Assembly: GCA_007753675.1 (NCBI GenBank)
Contig: CP036432.1
Location: 1-64,000, forward strand
Direction: 5' to 3'
From: Stieleria magnilauensis
Lineage (GTDB): Bacteria; Planctomycetota; Planctomycetia; Pirellulales; Pirellulaceae
Length of the DNA: 64,000 bases
The notes beneath the pieces are model-generated. The model saw only the letters and a program-made list of their open reading frames with translations. It had not been told where the DNA came from and ran no database searches. Every line of letters begins with the position of its first letter. Position 1 is the first letter of the stretch. Made by a program: the position numbers and the translations under genes. This document shows positions 26,078-35,458 of this stretch, in pieces.

Positions 26078-27169
26078 TTGATTGTTTGGACCAAGCCGTT
26101 GAACGACTCGCGACAGATCAGCTACCGAATTCTCGATGCGTCGGCGAATCGGGCGGCCGAGGGGATTCGCACGATCGAAGAGTTTGCCCGTTTCGGTCTG
26201 GAGGATTCCGACAGTGCCGGTGCGGCGAAGGCACTGCGTCATGAACTCGCCGCGGCGCTGTCGCAGTTGAACCGCACGGAATTGCTCACCGCCCGCGATA
26301 CCGACGCCGATGTCGGCACCACGCTGCAAACCGCGGCCGAGTACTCGCGGACGGAGATTGCCGATGTGATCACGGCGGCGGCCGAGCGGGTGCAACAATC
26401 GTTGCGGGTTCTGGAAGAGTACGGAAAAACGATCGACGTTGAATTCGCTCGGCGGATCGAATCGCTGCGTTATCGGGCCTACACGCATCATCGTCGCATC
26501 GAACTTCAGGCGATGGCCCATCGCAGGACACGGCGACTGGCCGAAGCGGTGCTGTATCTGTTGATCGATTGCGGTTCGTCCGAATCAATGTTTGTCGAAA
26601 CGATCCGGTCGTTGTCGCAAGCTGGTGTCGATGTCTTTCAGTTACGCGACAAACAGGCTTCCGATCGGGAGCTTTTTGAGCGGGCCAAAGTGGGCGCCGC
26701 GATTGCCAAGGATTGCGATGCGTTGTTTATCGTCAATGACCGTGCCGACATTGCATTGTCAGCAGACGCCGATGGCGTTCACGTCGGACAAGACGAGTTG
26801 CCCGCGACCATGGCGCGACGTGTGCTCGGCGGCGGGCGTTTGGTCGGTGTGTCGACGCACGACATCGCCCAGGTTCATCAAGCGATCGCCGACGGTGCGG
26901 ACTACATCGGATGTGGACCGACATTTCCCAGCACCACGAAGTCCTTTGATGCCCACGCCGGGACGGCGTTTTTAGAACAGGTGCATGCGGAAACCCGTCA
27001 GACGCCTCGACCCGCATTCGCGATCGGCGGCATCAACCCCCAGAATCTCGATCAGGTGACCGCGTGCGGGTTTCACCGAATCGCCGTCACCGCCGCGATC
27101 AACGACGCCGATGATCCGGCGGCCGCGGCGAGGGCATTGCGGCGAAGGTTGGACGCTTCAGCGGGATAG
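26078..27169 (+). CDS. thiE: Thiamine-phosphate synthase with N-terminal ThiD2-type domain
   Basis: Joins HMP-pyrophosphate and thiazole phosphate to form thiamine phosphate. The 363-residue protein is longer than plain ThiE (about 210). Residues about 15-140 are the extension seen in cyanobacterial and some other ThiE proteins (YRILDASANRAAEGIRTIEE). Residues about 155-355 are the TIM-barrel synthase: VFQLRDKQASDRELF, FIVNDRADIALSADADGVHV, VGVSTHD and GCGPTFPSTTK, with GGINPQNL near the end. Start is uncertain between TTG 26078 and TTG 26099. It stands alone between the ClC gene and recJ. Confidence 0.9.
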   Translation: MIVWTKPLNDSRQISYRILDASANRAAEGIRTIEEFARFGLEDSDSAGAAKALRHELAAALSQLNRTELLTARDTDADVGTTLQTAAEYSRTEIADVITAAAERVQQSLRVLEEYGKTIDVEFARRIESLRYRAYTHHRRIELQAMAHRRTRRLAEAVLYLLIDCGSSESMFVETIRSLSQAGVDVFQLRDKQASDRELFERAKVGAAIAKDCDALFIVNDRADIALSADADGVHVGQDELPATMARRVLGGGRLVGVSTHDIAQVHQAIADGADYIGCGPTFPSTTKSFDAHAGTAFLEQVHAETRQTPRPAFAIGGINPQNLDQVTACGFHRIAVTAAINDADDPAAAARALRRRLDASAG

Positions 27170-27210
27170 GTTGCCGGGCGGTTCAAACGTAACGCCGTTC
27201 AGTCGATAAT

Positions 27211-28974
27211 TCAGCCGGTAGCCACGCCGACGTGCACGGGTTTCCAATCGACGACGTGGATTTCAACGCGACGGAAGCCACGAAACTCGTTGATCACCGG
27301 GCGATAGGCGATTTGAATCGGTCCGTCACAGGCGTTGAGTTCATCGCACCAATCGCCGGCGCCGAAGGCGACGCCGCGGACGGTCTTGCCGCCTTGATCC
27401 AGCCGCACCGTCAGATGGCGATCGCCACTGCCCATCCGACGGGCCGGTTCGGCCAGCGTGACGTTCTGGCAGAGCAGCGTGGGGCGTGGGTTGCCCGCAC
27501 CGAAGGGCTCAAGGGTTTCGATTTGTTTGATCGTGTTCAGATTCAATTGGCCGAACGACGCTTCGGCATCGATCACAATCTCCGGTTCGATTTCACCGGC
27601 CGTCCATTGTTCAGAAATCGCTTCGCAAAAGTCTTCGCGGAACCCATCGATTTGGCGTTCGTCGATCGTCAGCCCCGCGGCGGCTTTGTGTCCGCCGAAC
27701 CGGACCAGTCGGTCGGCACAATTGGCCAGTGCGGCGTGCAGGTCAATCGCCGTTCCACCGACGCGACCCGATCCGACCGCTTCCGCTTTCCCGGAGGCAT
27801 CCATCGACAGGATGATCACCGGCTTGGCGTACTTGTCGCTCAGCCGACCGGCGACCACTCCGATCACGCCCTGGTGCCAACCGACACCGGCGAGCACCAG
27901 CGCGGGGTCGTTTTCGGCGTCGAAGTTCTCTTTGATTTGTTTCTGCGCGGCCAGGGTGACGCTGCGCTGCAAGCTGTCGCGGTTCTTGTTGAGCTGGTCG
28001 ATGTATTCGGCCAGGGCCGTGGCCCGTTCTGCGTTGGTTGTCGTCAACAACTCCACGCCCAACTGGGCTTGTCCGAGTCGACCGGAAGCGTTCAACCGGG
28101 GCGCCAGGTTGAACGCGATGCTCTCGGTGTTCAGTGTGGTTGCTTCGTCCAGTTTGGTGATCTTCATCAACTCGGCCAGACCGGGCAACGGTTCGCTGCC
28201 GAGCATTCGCAAGCCGTGCGCGACCAGAATCCGATTTTCGTCGACCAACGGGACCACGTCAGCGACGGTTCCGATGGCGGCCAACGACAGCGACTGCATC
28301 AAATAGCGCCGTAAGGGTTCGGTCACTTTCTTAGATCCGCAGATCTTTTGACACAGTGACCAGGCCAATTTGAAGGCCACGCCGGCGCCACAGAGTTCGC
28401 CGAAGGGATAATGCGTACCGGGCAGTCGCGGGTGCACGATCGCGTCGGCGTCCGGCAGCGTGTCGTCGAGCGTGTGGTGATCGGTGATGATCAGTTGCAC
28501 GCCCAACTCTTTGCAGAGTTCGGCGCAGGCAACGCTCGTGATGCCGCAGTCGACCGAGATGATCATTTTCTTTCCGCGATCGGCCAGCTTGCCAATCGCG
28601 TCGGCATTCAACCCGTACCCTTCTTCCAATCGGTTGGGGACGTGGTAGGCGACGTTACCGCCGAGCAGTTTCAAGCCGTTGTACAGGATCGCGGTTCCGG
28701 TCATCCCGTCGCAGTCATAGTCGCCGTAAATCGCGATCGGCGTTTTCGCTGCGATTGCCTCGGCGACCAATTCGGTCGCTTCGGGGACACCGGGCAATTC
28801 TTGGGGGTCGCGAAGTCCCGTCAGTTTGGTCGACAAGAAGGCGTCGGCGGCTTTGCGATCGTAGACGCCGCGGCTGACCAGAAGCTGAGCGACGACGGGC
28901 GGCAATCCGGATCCACGGATCAGTTGGTCAACGCGGGCGGCATCATGGGGAACGATCCGCCATTTCCGTTTCAT
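27211..28974 (-). CDS. recJ: Single-stranded-DNA-specific exonuclease RecJ
   Basis: 5'-3' exonuclease on single-stranded DNA in recombination and mismatch repair; Mn2+-dependent DHH phosphoesterase. The 587 residues match E. coli RecJ (577). Visible motifs are YGDYDCDGMTGTAIL (motif I), ISVDCGITS, LIITDHHTLDDTLPDADAIV (DHH motif III), FNLAPRLNASGRLGQ, and the DHHA1 segment RFGGHKAAAGLTI. An OB-like C-terminal domain follows. ATG 28974 (MKRKWRIVPH) is preferred to ATG 28986 because the RecJ alignment begins there. It converges with thiE and is followed upstream by rpmG in the same direction. Confidence 0.97.
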   Translation of the reverse strand: MKRKWRIVPHDAARVDQLIRGSGLPPVVAQLLVSRGVYDRKAADAFLSTKLTGLRDPQELPGVPEATELVAEAIAAKTPIAIYGDYDCDGMTGTAILYNGLKLLGGNVAYHVPNRLEEGYGLNADAIGKLADRGKKMIISVDCGITSVACAELCKELGVQLIITDHHTLDDTLPDADAIVHPRLPGTHYPFGELCGAGVAFKLAWSLCQKICGSKKVTEPLRRYLMQSLSLAAIGTVADVVPLVDENRILVAHGLRMLGSEPLPGLAELMKITKLDEATTLNTESIAFNLAPRLNASGRLGQAQLGVELLTTTNAERATALAEYIDQLNKNRDSLQRSVTLAAQKQIKENFDAENDPALVLAGVGWHQGVIGVVAGRLSDKYAKPVIILSMDASGKAEAVGSGRVGGTAIDLHAALANCADRLVRFGGHKAAAGLTIDERQIDGFREDFCEAISEQWTAGEIEPEIVIDAEASFGQLNLNTIKQIETLEPFGAGNPRPTLLCQNVTLAEPARRMGSGDRHLTVRLDQGGKTVRGVAFGAGDWCDELNACDGPIQIAYRPVINEFRGFRRVEIHVVDWKPVHVGVATG

Positions 28975-29100
28975 CCTTGGACTCACTTACGTTGGGGCGC
29001 GTGACGCGTTCTGAGATTGGCCTCTCATGAAAAAAGGCCGTGCGCAGCGGCGAGTGAGACGATCGCAAGATCGCCGCTGCCCAGTTGTCCAGAGTCGGAC

Positions 29101-29265
29101 CTACTTTTTCTTTTCGCCGTGCCACGTGTGGCGGCGCAGTCGCGGGCTGTATTTCTTTAGACGAAGCTTTTCGCCGCCGGGCTTACGCTTCAAGGTGTAG
29201 TTGTAGTCGCCGGTTTCTTCGCAAACCAGGAAGACCGTTTCAGCCTTTTTCTTGCTCTTAGCCAT
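29101..29265 (-). CDS. rpmG: 50S ribosomal protein L33
   Basis: Small protein of the large ribosomal subunit. The 54-residue frame translates from ATG 29265 to TAG 29101 as MAKSKKKAETVFLVCEETGD, then YNYTLKRKPGGEKLRLKKYS and a basic tail ending HGEKKK. The pattern (ExxxYNYTxxRxP...LxLKKYxPxxRxHxxxxExK) is that of L33. Only one Cys (C15) is present, where zinc-binding L33 has four, so this is the zinc-free (C-minus) type. It lies 127 bp upstream of recJ and is divergent from the sulfatase. Confidence 0.93.
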   Translation of the reverse strand: MAKSKKKAETVFLVCEETGDYNYTLKRKPGGEKLRLKKYSPRLRRHTWHGEKKK

Positions 29266-29452
29266 CGGAAGTCAATTCAGACAGGTGTGATTGTGGGGAT
29301 GCATGCCGTTTTTTCGGGTCGCGGATTATGCCCGCTGGCCCCCTGTTTCGGCAAGCCTTGTTTCCAGAAACCTGCTCCGGAGGGCGATTCGGGTTAGAAT
29401 TACCACCACCAAGGCCTCCTTCTTTGATCATTTTGCACTGGATTCCTTCCTG

Positions 29453-31351
29453 ATGACGCGTTTCATCCCCCCCATTTGTCTCTCTGCGGTCGCTGTTCGT
29501 TTCGCCCTCAGCCTGGTTCTGCTGACGCAGCTTTCGGCCACCGTGGCCGCGGCCGACCCTCCCGGCCGACCCAACGTCGTTTGGATCATGTCCGAAGACA
29601 ACTCGGCGGATTACCTTCGGCACTTTGACCCCGCCGGGGCTCCGGCACCCAACATCGAAGCGCTGGCGGCCCACGGCGTGACCTTCGATCGCGCGTTCTC
29701 CAATGCACCGGTCTGTTCGGTCGCCCGCACGACTCTGATCACCGGATGCTACGCCCCGCGGATCGGCACGCAATTCCATCGTCGTCATGTCGCGATGCCG
29801 ATGCCCGAAGACCTGCAGATGTTTCCGGCCTACCTGCGAGCCGCCGGATACTACACGACCAATAACAGCAAAGAGGACTACAACGCGGTCAAGGGATCCG
29901 ATGTTTGGAGCGAGTCGAGTCGAAAGGCGAGTTGGAGAAACCGCCCGGACGCATCGATGCCGTTCTTTCATGTTCAAACGTTCGCCGATTCGCACGAAAG
30001 CCGATTGCACTTCAGCGAAGCACAGATGCAGGAAAAGACGGTCACCGATCCGGCCGACGTCAAGCTCCAAGATTACTTTCCCGATACGCCGCTGTTCCGT
30101 TACACCCGCGCCCGATATCACGATCGGATGATGAAAATCGACGAACTCGTCGGCGGCGTGATCGACCAACTGCGCGAAGACGAACAACTGGAAAACACGT
30201 TCGTGTTTTATTTCGGCGACCACGGCGGTGTGCTGCCACGATCCAAAGGGTACCTGTACGAATCCGGCTTGCACGTTCCGCTGGTCGTTCGCGTCCCGCA
30301 GCGTTTTCAATCGCTGGCCGCACGTCAACTCGGTTCACGCACCAACGGGTTTGTGGAATTCGTTGATTTCGGGCCGACCGTGTTGAGTTTGGCCGGACTG
30401 GAGCAACCCGAAGGTGTCGACGGGAAACCGTTTCTGGGGATCGACGCCGACCCGGACAAAGTCGATCGACGCGACGAAACATTGGGGTACGCGGATCGGT
30501 TCGACGAAAAATACGAACTCGTCCGGTCGCTGCGGATCGGCGACTTCAAATACATCCGCAACTTCGAGTCCTTCTATCCCGACGGGCTGCAGAACAATTA
30601 TCGCTACAAGTGTTTGGCGTACCAGCAGTGGCGCGAACTGTTTCAGCAAGGAAAGCTGACCGGTGCGGCAAAACAATTCTACGAAGCCAAGGCGCCCGAG
30701 GCGTTGTACGACTTGGCGGCCGATCCGTACGAGATCAACAACCTGGCGTCCGATCCAGAGCACGCCCAGCAATTGAAAATGATGCGTGATCAATTGGACG
30801 ATCGACTCAAGTCGCTGCCCGATCTGAGCTTTGTGATCGAAGCGGTGATGGTCGATGAAGCGATCAACAATCCGACGGTGTTCGGCGAATCACACAGCGG
30901 ACAAATCACCAAGTACATCGACACGGTGAACTTGGCATTGCTGCCGAGCGAACAAGCATTGCCGGGAATCCAAGCGGCGCTTGACGATGCCGATCCGTGG
31001 GTCCGTTACTGGGCCTTGGTCGCCTGCAGTTCATTGGGTGAAGCCGCCAAACCGCTGATTCCGGCCATCGAAAAATTCCTCGTCGACGTCGAACCGTTGG
31101 TCGTCATGCGAGCCGTCGAGTATCTGGCCGTGCATAGCGACATCGATACCCTACCGTTCCTTTATCGATCGCTGCAACGTGCGACCAACGAACCGGAACT
31201 GTTGCAGATGCTCAACACGATCGTCTTCCTGCACGACTTCCACGGCTACGAGGTGGACCCGGACAAGTTTCAGTTCCTGCCGGTCTTGTTGCCGATCGAT
31301 CCCAAAGGGGAAGTGATTCGCCGATTGCAGTACTTGAAGGGCGAGATCTGA
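29453..31351 (+). CDS. Secreted sulfatase with C-terminal HEAT-like extension
   Basis: Exported sulfatase of 632 residues. ATG 29453 gives a signal peptide (RFALSLVLLTQLSATVAAA) before RPNVVWIMSEDNS. The active site reads C88-S-V-A-R92 in NAPVCSVARTTLITG, a variant of the CxPxR motif in which Pro is Val and the fourth residue is Ala. YFGDHGGVLPRSKG supplies metal ligands. Residues about 490-632 go beyond the sulfatase fold and read as helical repeats (ALDDADPWVRYWALVACSSL, then VVMRAVEYLAVHSDIDTLPF), like HEAT repeats. Such tails may bind partners or substrate. It is divergent from rpmG. Confidence 0.92.
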   Translation: MTRFIPPICLSAVAVRFALSLVLLTQLSATVAAADPPGRPNVVWIMSEDNSADYLRHFDPAGAPAPNIEALAAHGVTFDRAFSNAPVCSVARTTLITGCYAPRIGTQFHRRHVAMPMPEDLQMFPAYLRAAGYYTTNNSKEDYNAVKGSDVWSESSRKASWRNRPDASMPFFHVQTFADSHESRLHFSEAQMQEKTVTDPADVKLQDYFPDTPLFRYTRARYHDRMMKIDELVGGVIDQLREDEQLENTFVFYFGDHGGVLPRSKGYLYESGLHVPLVVRVPQRFQSLAARQLGSRTNGFVEFVDFGPTVLSLAGLEQPEGVDGKPFLGIDADPDKVDRRDETLGYADRFDEKYELVRSLRIGDFKYIRNFESFYPDGLQNNYRYKCLAYQQWRELFQQGKLTGAAKQFYEAKAPEALYDLAADPYEINNLASDPEHAQQLKMMRDQLDDRLKSLPDLSFVIEAVMVDEAINNPTVFGESHSGQITKYIDTVNLALLPSEQALPGIQAALDDADPWVRYWALVACSSLGEAAKPLIPAIEKFLVDVEPLVVMRAVEYLAVHSDIDTLPFLYRSLQRATNEPELLQMLNTIVFLHDFHGYEVDPDKFQFLPVLLPIDPKGEVIRRLQYLKGEI

Positions 31352-31373
31352 TTTCTTCAGTAAGATTCGCATT

Positions 31374-31401
31374 GTCGTGGATCGCTCCGCCGATCCACGA
31401 C
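31374..31401. terminator. Perfect 11 bp hairpin after sulfatase gene
   Basis: GTCGTGGATCG (31374-31384), six-base loop, CGATCCACGAC (31391-31401). It lies 22 bp after the sulfatase stop and between converging genes. No T-run follows. A second inverted pair GGCAGAATGAT (31438) and ATCATTCTGCC (31509) is further on. Confidence 0.5.
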
Positions 31402-31546
31402 ACTAATTAATCGCCCGTTGCTTAACGAGACGGGAGTGGCAGAATGATGGAGTCGCGAAATGATTCGAGGACCGCGGTCTGAGCGGTCTGAATATGATTC
31501 TGCCCCGGATCATTCTGCCGAACTTCCGGCTGCACTCGTCTGCTCT

Positions 31547-32377
31547 CTATCCCTCCGCGTCGGCTGACTCACTCTCCCAGGGATCGGACCAGTCTTCCCA
31601 GTGTTCCAGGTAGGTCGCATAGGCTTCGCAGTCGGCGGCTTTGGCTTCGATCCATGCCTTGCTCTCGGCCGTGATCTCGACTTCTTTCTCCAGCGTCATC
31701 TTGCCGCTGAGCACCATCGAGCGGAGGAAGACGAAATACGTGTCCAAGACATCGCAGCGGCAGTAGTCGCTGATGCCCTTGAGGTCACCGTCATCAAATT
31801 GTTGTTGGACCTGGTCGCCGGTGACCGACATTTTGCCGGGTTTGCCGAGCAGCTTGGTCGCCAGATTCAGTCCGCCGTTGAAGCGTGAGGCGCTGAAATT
31901 GGTCAACAGATCTTGCAGGTCCAGGTGCGAATCGACGCTGAATCGATTCCGTGGCGATCGATACCCGTCGTTCTTGAACCAGGGCGCGATCGAGATGCCG
32001 AAGCGATAAGCAGCCAGTTCCATCAGCGGCAGATCAAACGTGCGGCCGTTGAAGGTGACCCATTGGGGACGCTTGTAGATCTCCCAGCCCTTCCAAAAAT
32101 GGGCCGTGATCACGTGGCTGCGAAAATTCGGTTCGTCCAGGGAAACAATATCGATCAGCCGATAGTCTTTGGAAACCTTGGCGACCACTACCGCAATGGG
32201 AACCTGAAACGTGTAGGGGATAAATGTGGTCCCTTTTTCTTCCATCAATTCCGATTGATAACGCGCAATGGCCTCCTGCGGCGAAAGCGACTGGCCGGGG
32301 TAGCGGACTTTCGCGATCAGCGCCCCATCGGCGATACTTTCGCAGTCAAATACCAGATGGGAAACGTCTTCGCTCAT
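31547..32377 (-). CDS. PolB-like 3'-5' exonuclease domain protein
   Basis: Predicted DEDDy-type exonuclease of 276 residues, similar to the proofreading domain of family B polymerases without the polymerase part. Motif Exo I is VFDCES (D11 and E13), Exo II is TFNGRTFDLPLM, and Exo III is DYCRCDVLDTYFVF, with the Tyr and Asp of the active site. VDSHLDLQDLL and LNLATKLLGKPGKM lie between. Start is ATG 32377 with AAGGTGA upstream. It probably trims DNA or RNA ends; the substrate is unknown. It is divergent from pepT across 88 bp. Confidence 0.86.
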   Translation of the reverse strand: MSEDVSHLVFDCESIADGALIAKVRYPGQSLSPQEAIARYQSELMEEKGTTFIPYTFQVPIAVVVAKVSKDYRLIDIVSLDEPNFRSHVITAHFWKGWEIYKRPQWVTFNGRTFDLPLMELAAYRFGISIAPWFKNDGYRSPRNRFSVDSHLDLQDLLTNFSASRFNGGLNLATKLLGKPGKMSVTGDQVQQQFDDGDLKGISDYCRCDVLDTYFVFLRSMVLSGKMTLEKEVEITAESKAWIEAKAADCEAYATYLEHWEDWSDPWESESADAEG

Positions 32378-32465
32378 CAATCACCTTGATCCCGGTTCAA
32401 AAAACGTGTTTGGGGTGTGGATCCGTTTCCGACCCCTGCCGCACGAGCTTAACACAAAACGACAC

Positions 32466-33713
32466 ATGTTCGAAATCAACCGCCGCCGATTGTTGGACCG
32501 TTTTCTACGGTACGTTCGCATCGCCACCACCGCCGATCCCAACAGCGGGACGTATCCCAGCAGCGAAGGCCAACGGGAACTCGGCAAACTGCTCGCCGCC
32601 GAACTTGAGGCGATGTCGGCGGCGGACGTCTATCAAGACGAACACGCCCTGGTCTATGCGAGCGTTCCGTCCACCGTCGGTGATGCCGAGGTGCCCGTCG
32701 TCGCACTCGTCGCTCACGTCGATACATCGCCCGACGCACCCGGCGAGAACGTCTGTCCCAACGTGATCGAAAACTATCCCGGCGGCGACATTGAATTGGC
32801 CAACGGCGAAGTGATCCGTGTCGACGCCTGCCCGGCGCTCCGTGATTTGGTCGGCGCCACGTTAATCACCACCGACGGTACCACGCTGCTCGGTGGTGAC
32901 GACAAAGCCGGTGTCGCCATCATCATGGAACTGGTCGAAACGCTGATTGAGAACCCACACCTGAAACACGGTCCGGTCAAAGTCGTGATGACGTGCGACG
33001 AAGAAATCGGACATGGCACCGACAAGATCGATTTGCAGAAACTGGCCGCCGATGTGGCATACACCCTCGACAGCGGCGGGGCCGGTATCGTCGACGTGGA
33101 AACGTTCTCGGCCGATGCTGCCACGGTGCGCTTCATCGGAGACAACATTCACCCGTCGATTGCCAAAGACCGTATGATCAACGCGGTTCGTGGCGCCGCC
33201 GATTTCATTGCCGCACTGCCTCGCGAAACCGACACACCGGAAACCACCGACGGCCGGCAAGGGTTCATCCACGCCAATTCGATCAGCGGCGGAGTTGGTG
33301 AAGCGACGGTCGAATTGATCCTGCGATCCTTTGATGCTGCTGACTTGGAAACGTATGCGGAAACCTTGCGACAGATCGCCGGCACCGTGGAATCGCAATG
33401 GCCGGGATTGAAAGTCGAAGTCAAGACGCGGCGGCAATATCGCAATCTGGGCGATGGCCTGGCCAAGCTGCCCGAGGCGGTCACCTTGGCCGAACAAGCG
33501 TTTGAAAACCTGGGCCGCCGCTGTCAAAAAGAAATCGTTCGCGGCGGGACCGACGGAAGCGTGCTGACCGAAAAAGGTCTGCCGACGCCCAACCTGTCCA
33601 GCGGCCAACACAATATCCACAGCGTTCGTGAATTCGCGTGCCTGGACGAAATGGTTGCCGCCACCGAACACTTAGTCGAACTGCTTTCGCTTTGGTCGAA
33701 CCAACGGGCTTGA
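32466..33713 (+). CDS. pepT: Peptidase T (tripeptidase)
   Basis: Zinc aminopeptidase releasing N-terminal residues from tripeptides; M20 family, cytoplasmic. The 415 residues contain AHVDTSPD with H84 and D86, GGDDKAG with bridging Asp 145/146, CDEEIGHG with the catalytic Glu 179/180, DSGGAG (D202), and the C-terminal PNLSSGQHNIHSVREF with the last His ligand. The length and motif order match E. coli PepT. ATG 32466 fits the family N-terminus. It is separated from ispE by only seven bases, so both may share a transcript. Confidence 0.95.
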   Translation: MFEINRRRLLDRFLRYVRIATTADPNSGTYPSSEGQRELGKLLAAELEAMSAADVYQDEHALVYASVPSTVGDAEVPVVALVAHVDTSPDAPGENVCPNVIENYPGGDIELANGEVIRVDACPALRDLVGATLITTDGTTLLGGDDKAGVAIIMELVETLIENPHLKHGPVKVVMTCDEEIGHGTDKIDLQKLAADVAYTLDSGGAGIVDVETFSADAATVRFIGDNIHPSIAKDRMINAVRGAADFIAALPRETDTPETTDGRQGFIHANSISGGVGEATVELILRSFDAADLETYAETLRQIAGTVESQWPGLKVEVKTRRQYRNLGDGLAKLPEAVTLAEQAFENLGRRCQKEIVRGGTDGSVLTEKGLPTPNLSSGQHNIHSVREFACLDEMVAATEHLVELLSLWSNQRA

Positions 33714-33720
33714 AACCATC

Positions 33721-34698
33721 ATGACGATCGCCCGAACCTCGCCGCCGGCAAAACTGAATCTGTTCCTGGAGATTCCGGCCCGCCGTGATGATGGGTACCA
33801 CGAGATCGACACCGTCATGGCCGCGATCGACTGGCGCGACGAACTGGAGATCGAATCGATTCCCCAGCCGCGAATCGAATTGACGGCAGATTGGTTGCCC
33901 TCGGTCGAATCGGTTGCCGGCGAGTTGGGGTTGGACGCCGGCGCTGGCCGCGTGCCCGAGTTGCTGCGGATTCCGACCGACGACTCCAACCTCGTTGTCC
34001 GCGCCCTGGCGGCGTTTCGGGCCAGCTTTGGCGTCAAAACGGGCTTCCGGGTGCGACTGGGCAAACGGATTCCCGCCGGAGCCGGGATGGGCGGTGCCAG
34101 CAGTGACGCGGCCCACGCGATTGACTGTGCTGCCCAGATTCACCAATTTGACAACGTGTCAGAAGTGCTACACGGGATCGCGTCGTCGATCGGCAGCGAT
34201 GTTCCGTTCTTTCTCGCGACGGCAGACAGCCAGTCGCCCATGGCTGCCCATGCGACCGGTCGCGGCGAATTGTTGTCACCGCTGAAGACCTGTCCATCGA
34301 TACACTTTGTGGTGGCCTATCCCTCGACCAGCCTGTCGACAGCGGGCGTTTACGCACAGTTGAACGTCCCCCAGCAACCGGTTTCGTCCGCGTCTTTTTT
34401 GCAGGCGTTTCGGCGTGGTGATCGCGAGCGGATGGGCAAGGCGATGATGAATCGCCTGACCGAGCCGGCCTTGAAAATTCTGCCACAGCTGAACGAATTA
34501 TTAGAATCACTGTGGCAATGCGGACTCCAACCGTGTCAACTAACCGGTAGCGGTTCGGCATGTTTTGGTCTTGCCAAGGATGCCGAACAGGCCAAGGAGA
34601 TCGTGAAGCGTTTAGAGACCGAGTTGCAACCTGGTGTTTTGCTTCGAGTGGCGCAAACGGTTCCTGCTGCGACACCCATTGAAATCGAGCCGAGCTAG
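33721..34698 (+). CDS. ispE: 4-diphosphocytidyl-2-C-methyl-D-erythritol kinase
   Basis: Phosphorylates CDP-methylerythritol in the MEP isoprenoid pathway; GHMP kinase. The 325-residue protein has PAKLNLFLEI with substrate-binding K11, GYHEIDTVM, the ATP loop PAGAGMGGASSDAA (118-131), GSDVPFF and SGSGSACFG at the C-terminus. It is about 40 residues longer than E. coli IspE, mostly in the segment 50-95. The gene is followed 30 bp later by a spoVG homologue; ispE also lies close upstream of spoVG in Bacillus, so the neighbourhood may be ancient. Confidence 0.95.
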   Translation: MTIARTSPPAKLNLFLEIPARRDDGYHEIDTVMAAIDWRDELEIESIPQPRIELTADWLPSVESVAGELGLDAGAGRVPELLRIPTDDSNLVVRALAAFRASFGVKTGFRVRLGKRIPAGAGMGGASSDAAHAIDCAAQIHQFDNVSEVLHGIASSIGSDVPFFLATADSQSPMAAHATGRGELLSPLKTCPSIHFVVAYPSTSLSTAGVYAQLNVPQQPVSSASFLQAFRRGDRERMGKAMMNRLTEPALKILPQLNELLESLWQCGLQPCQLTGSGSACFGLAKDAEQAKEIVKRLETELQPGVLLRVAQTVPAATPIEIEPS

Positions 34699-34728
34699 AA
34701 CGCAGTCCAAAGCGAGGGAGTTCAGATC

Positions 34729-35280
34729 GTGGAGATAACGGAGATTCGAATCAAGTTAATGGAGTCGTCGGAAGACCGGCTGCGAGCCTTTTGTTCAATC
34801 ACGATCGATGGCTGTTTCGTGGTCCGTGATTTGAAGATCATCGACGGTGCCAACGGACCGTTCGTGGCGATGCCGAGTCGCAAGTTGACCGGTCATTGCA
34901 ATCGTTGTCACCACAAGAATCATTTGCGCGCCAGCTACTGTAACCATTGCGGAAACAAGCTTTCTTTCGACAGCGACGGCGCGCTCGACTCGCCGCAAAA
35001 GCTGTATGCCGACGTCGCCCATCCGATCAACAGCGAGTGCCGCGAACTGATTCAGGACGCGGTGATTCGCGAGTTCGAATCGGAATTGAGTCGTTGCCAA
35101 CAACCCGGCTATCGTTCGCGATACGACGACGACTTTGCCGATGCCGGCGAAGACGTGGACACGGCGTTGATTGATCCGCCCCACGCCTCACCGGGTCCGT
35201 CCAAACAACGAACATCGAGCGAGCAGGAAGAGAAACGCGTCGGCGGCGACGATACCGCATTCGGTGCCGGGATTTTTTGA
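34729..35280 (+). CDS. SpoVG-family protein with inserted zinc ribbon
   Basis: SpoVG is a small DNA/RNA-binding regulator (about 85-97 residues). This 183-residue version splits the SpoVG core: residues 1-52 (ITEIRIKL, FVVRDLKIIDGANGPFVAMP) and 93-118 (YADVAHPINSECRELIQDAV) match SpoVG, while residues 53-90 hold an insertion with C57, C60, C71 and C74 (HCNRCHHKNHLRASYCNHCG), a four-cysteine zinc ribbon. An acidic, disordered C-terminal tail follows. The start is GTG 34729. Zinc binding could alter nucleic-acid binding; this is inference. Confidence 0.85.
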   Translation: MEITEIRIKLMESSEDRLRAFCSITIDGCFVVRDLKIIDGANGPFVAMPSRKLTGHCNRCHHKNHLRASYCNHCGNKLSFDSDGALDSPQKLYADVAHPINSECRELIQDAVIREFESELSRCQQPGYRSRYDDDFADAGEDVDTALIDPPHASPGPSKQRTSSEQEEKRVGGDDTAFGAGIF

Positions 35281-35458
35281 TCGACGGCGGCCGACCACTT
35301 CAATGATCTTGAGTTTCCAGAACGGACTGGCCACGGCCAACGCGTTTCGCTAAAACGCGGTTGTTTCCCGCGCGGATCGACAATCATCCTCGACATTTCC
35401 GATTCGTCGACCGACCCATTTGACAGCATCGCCCACGACGGTGACCAAGGACGGCCCC

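Noticed and set aside
27232..28314. Open frame of 360 codons opposite recJ
   Set aside because: Antisense shadow of recJ, whose DHH motifs are unmistakable.
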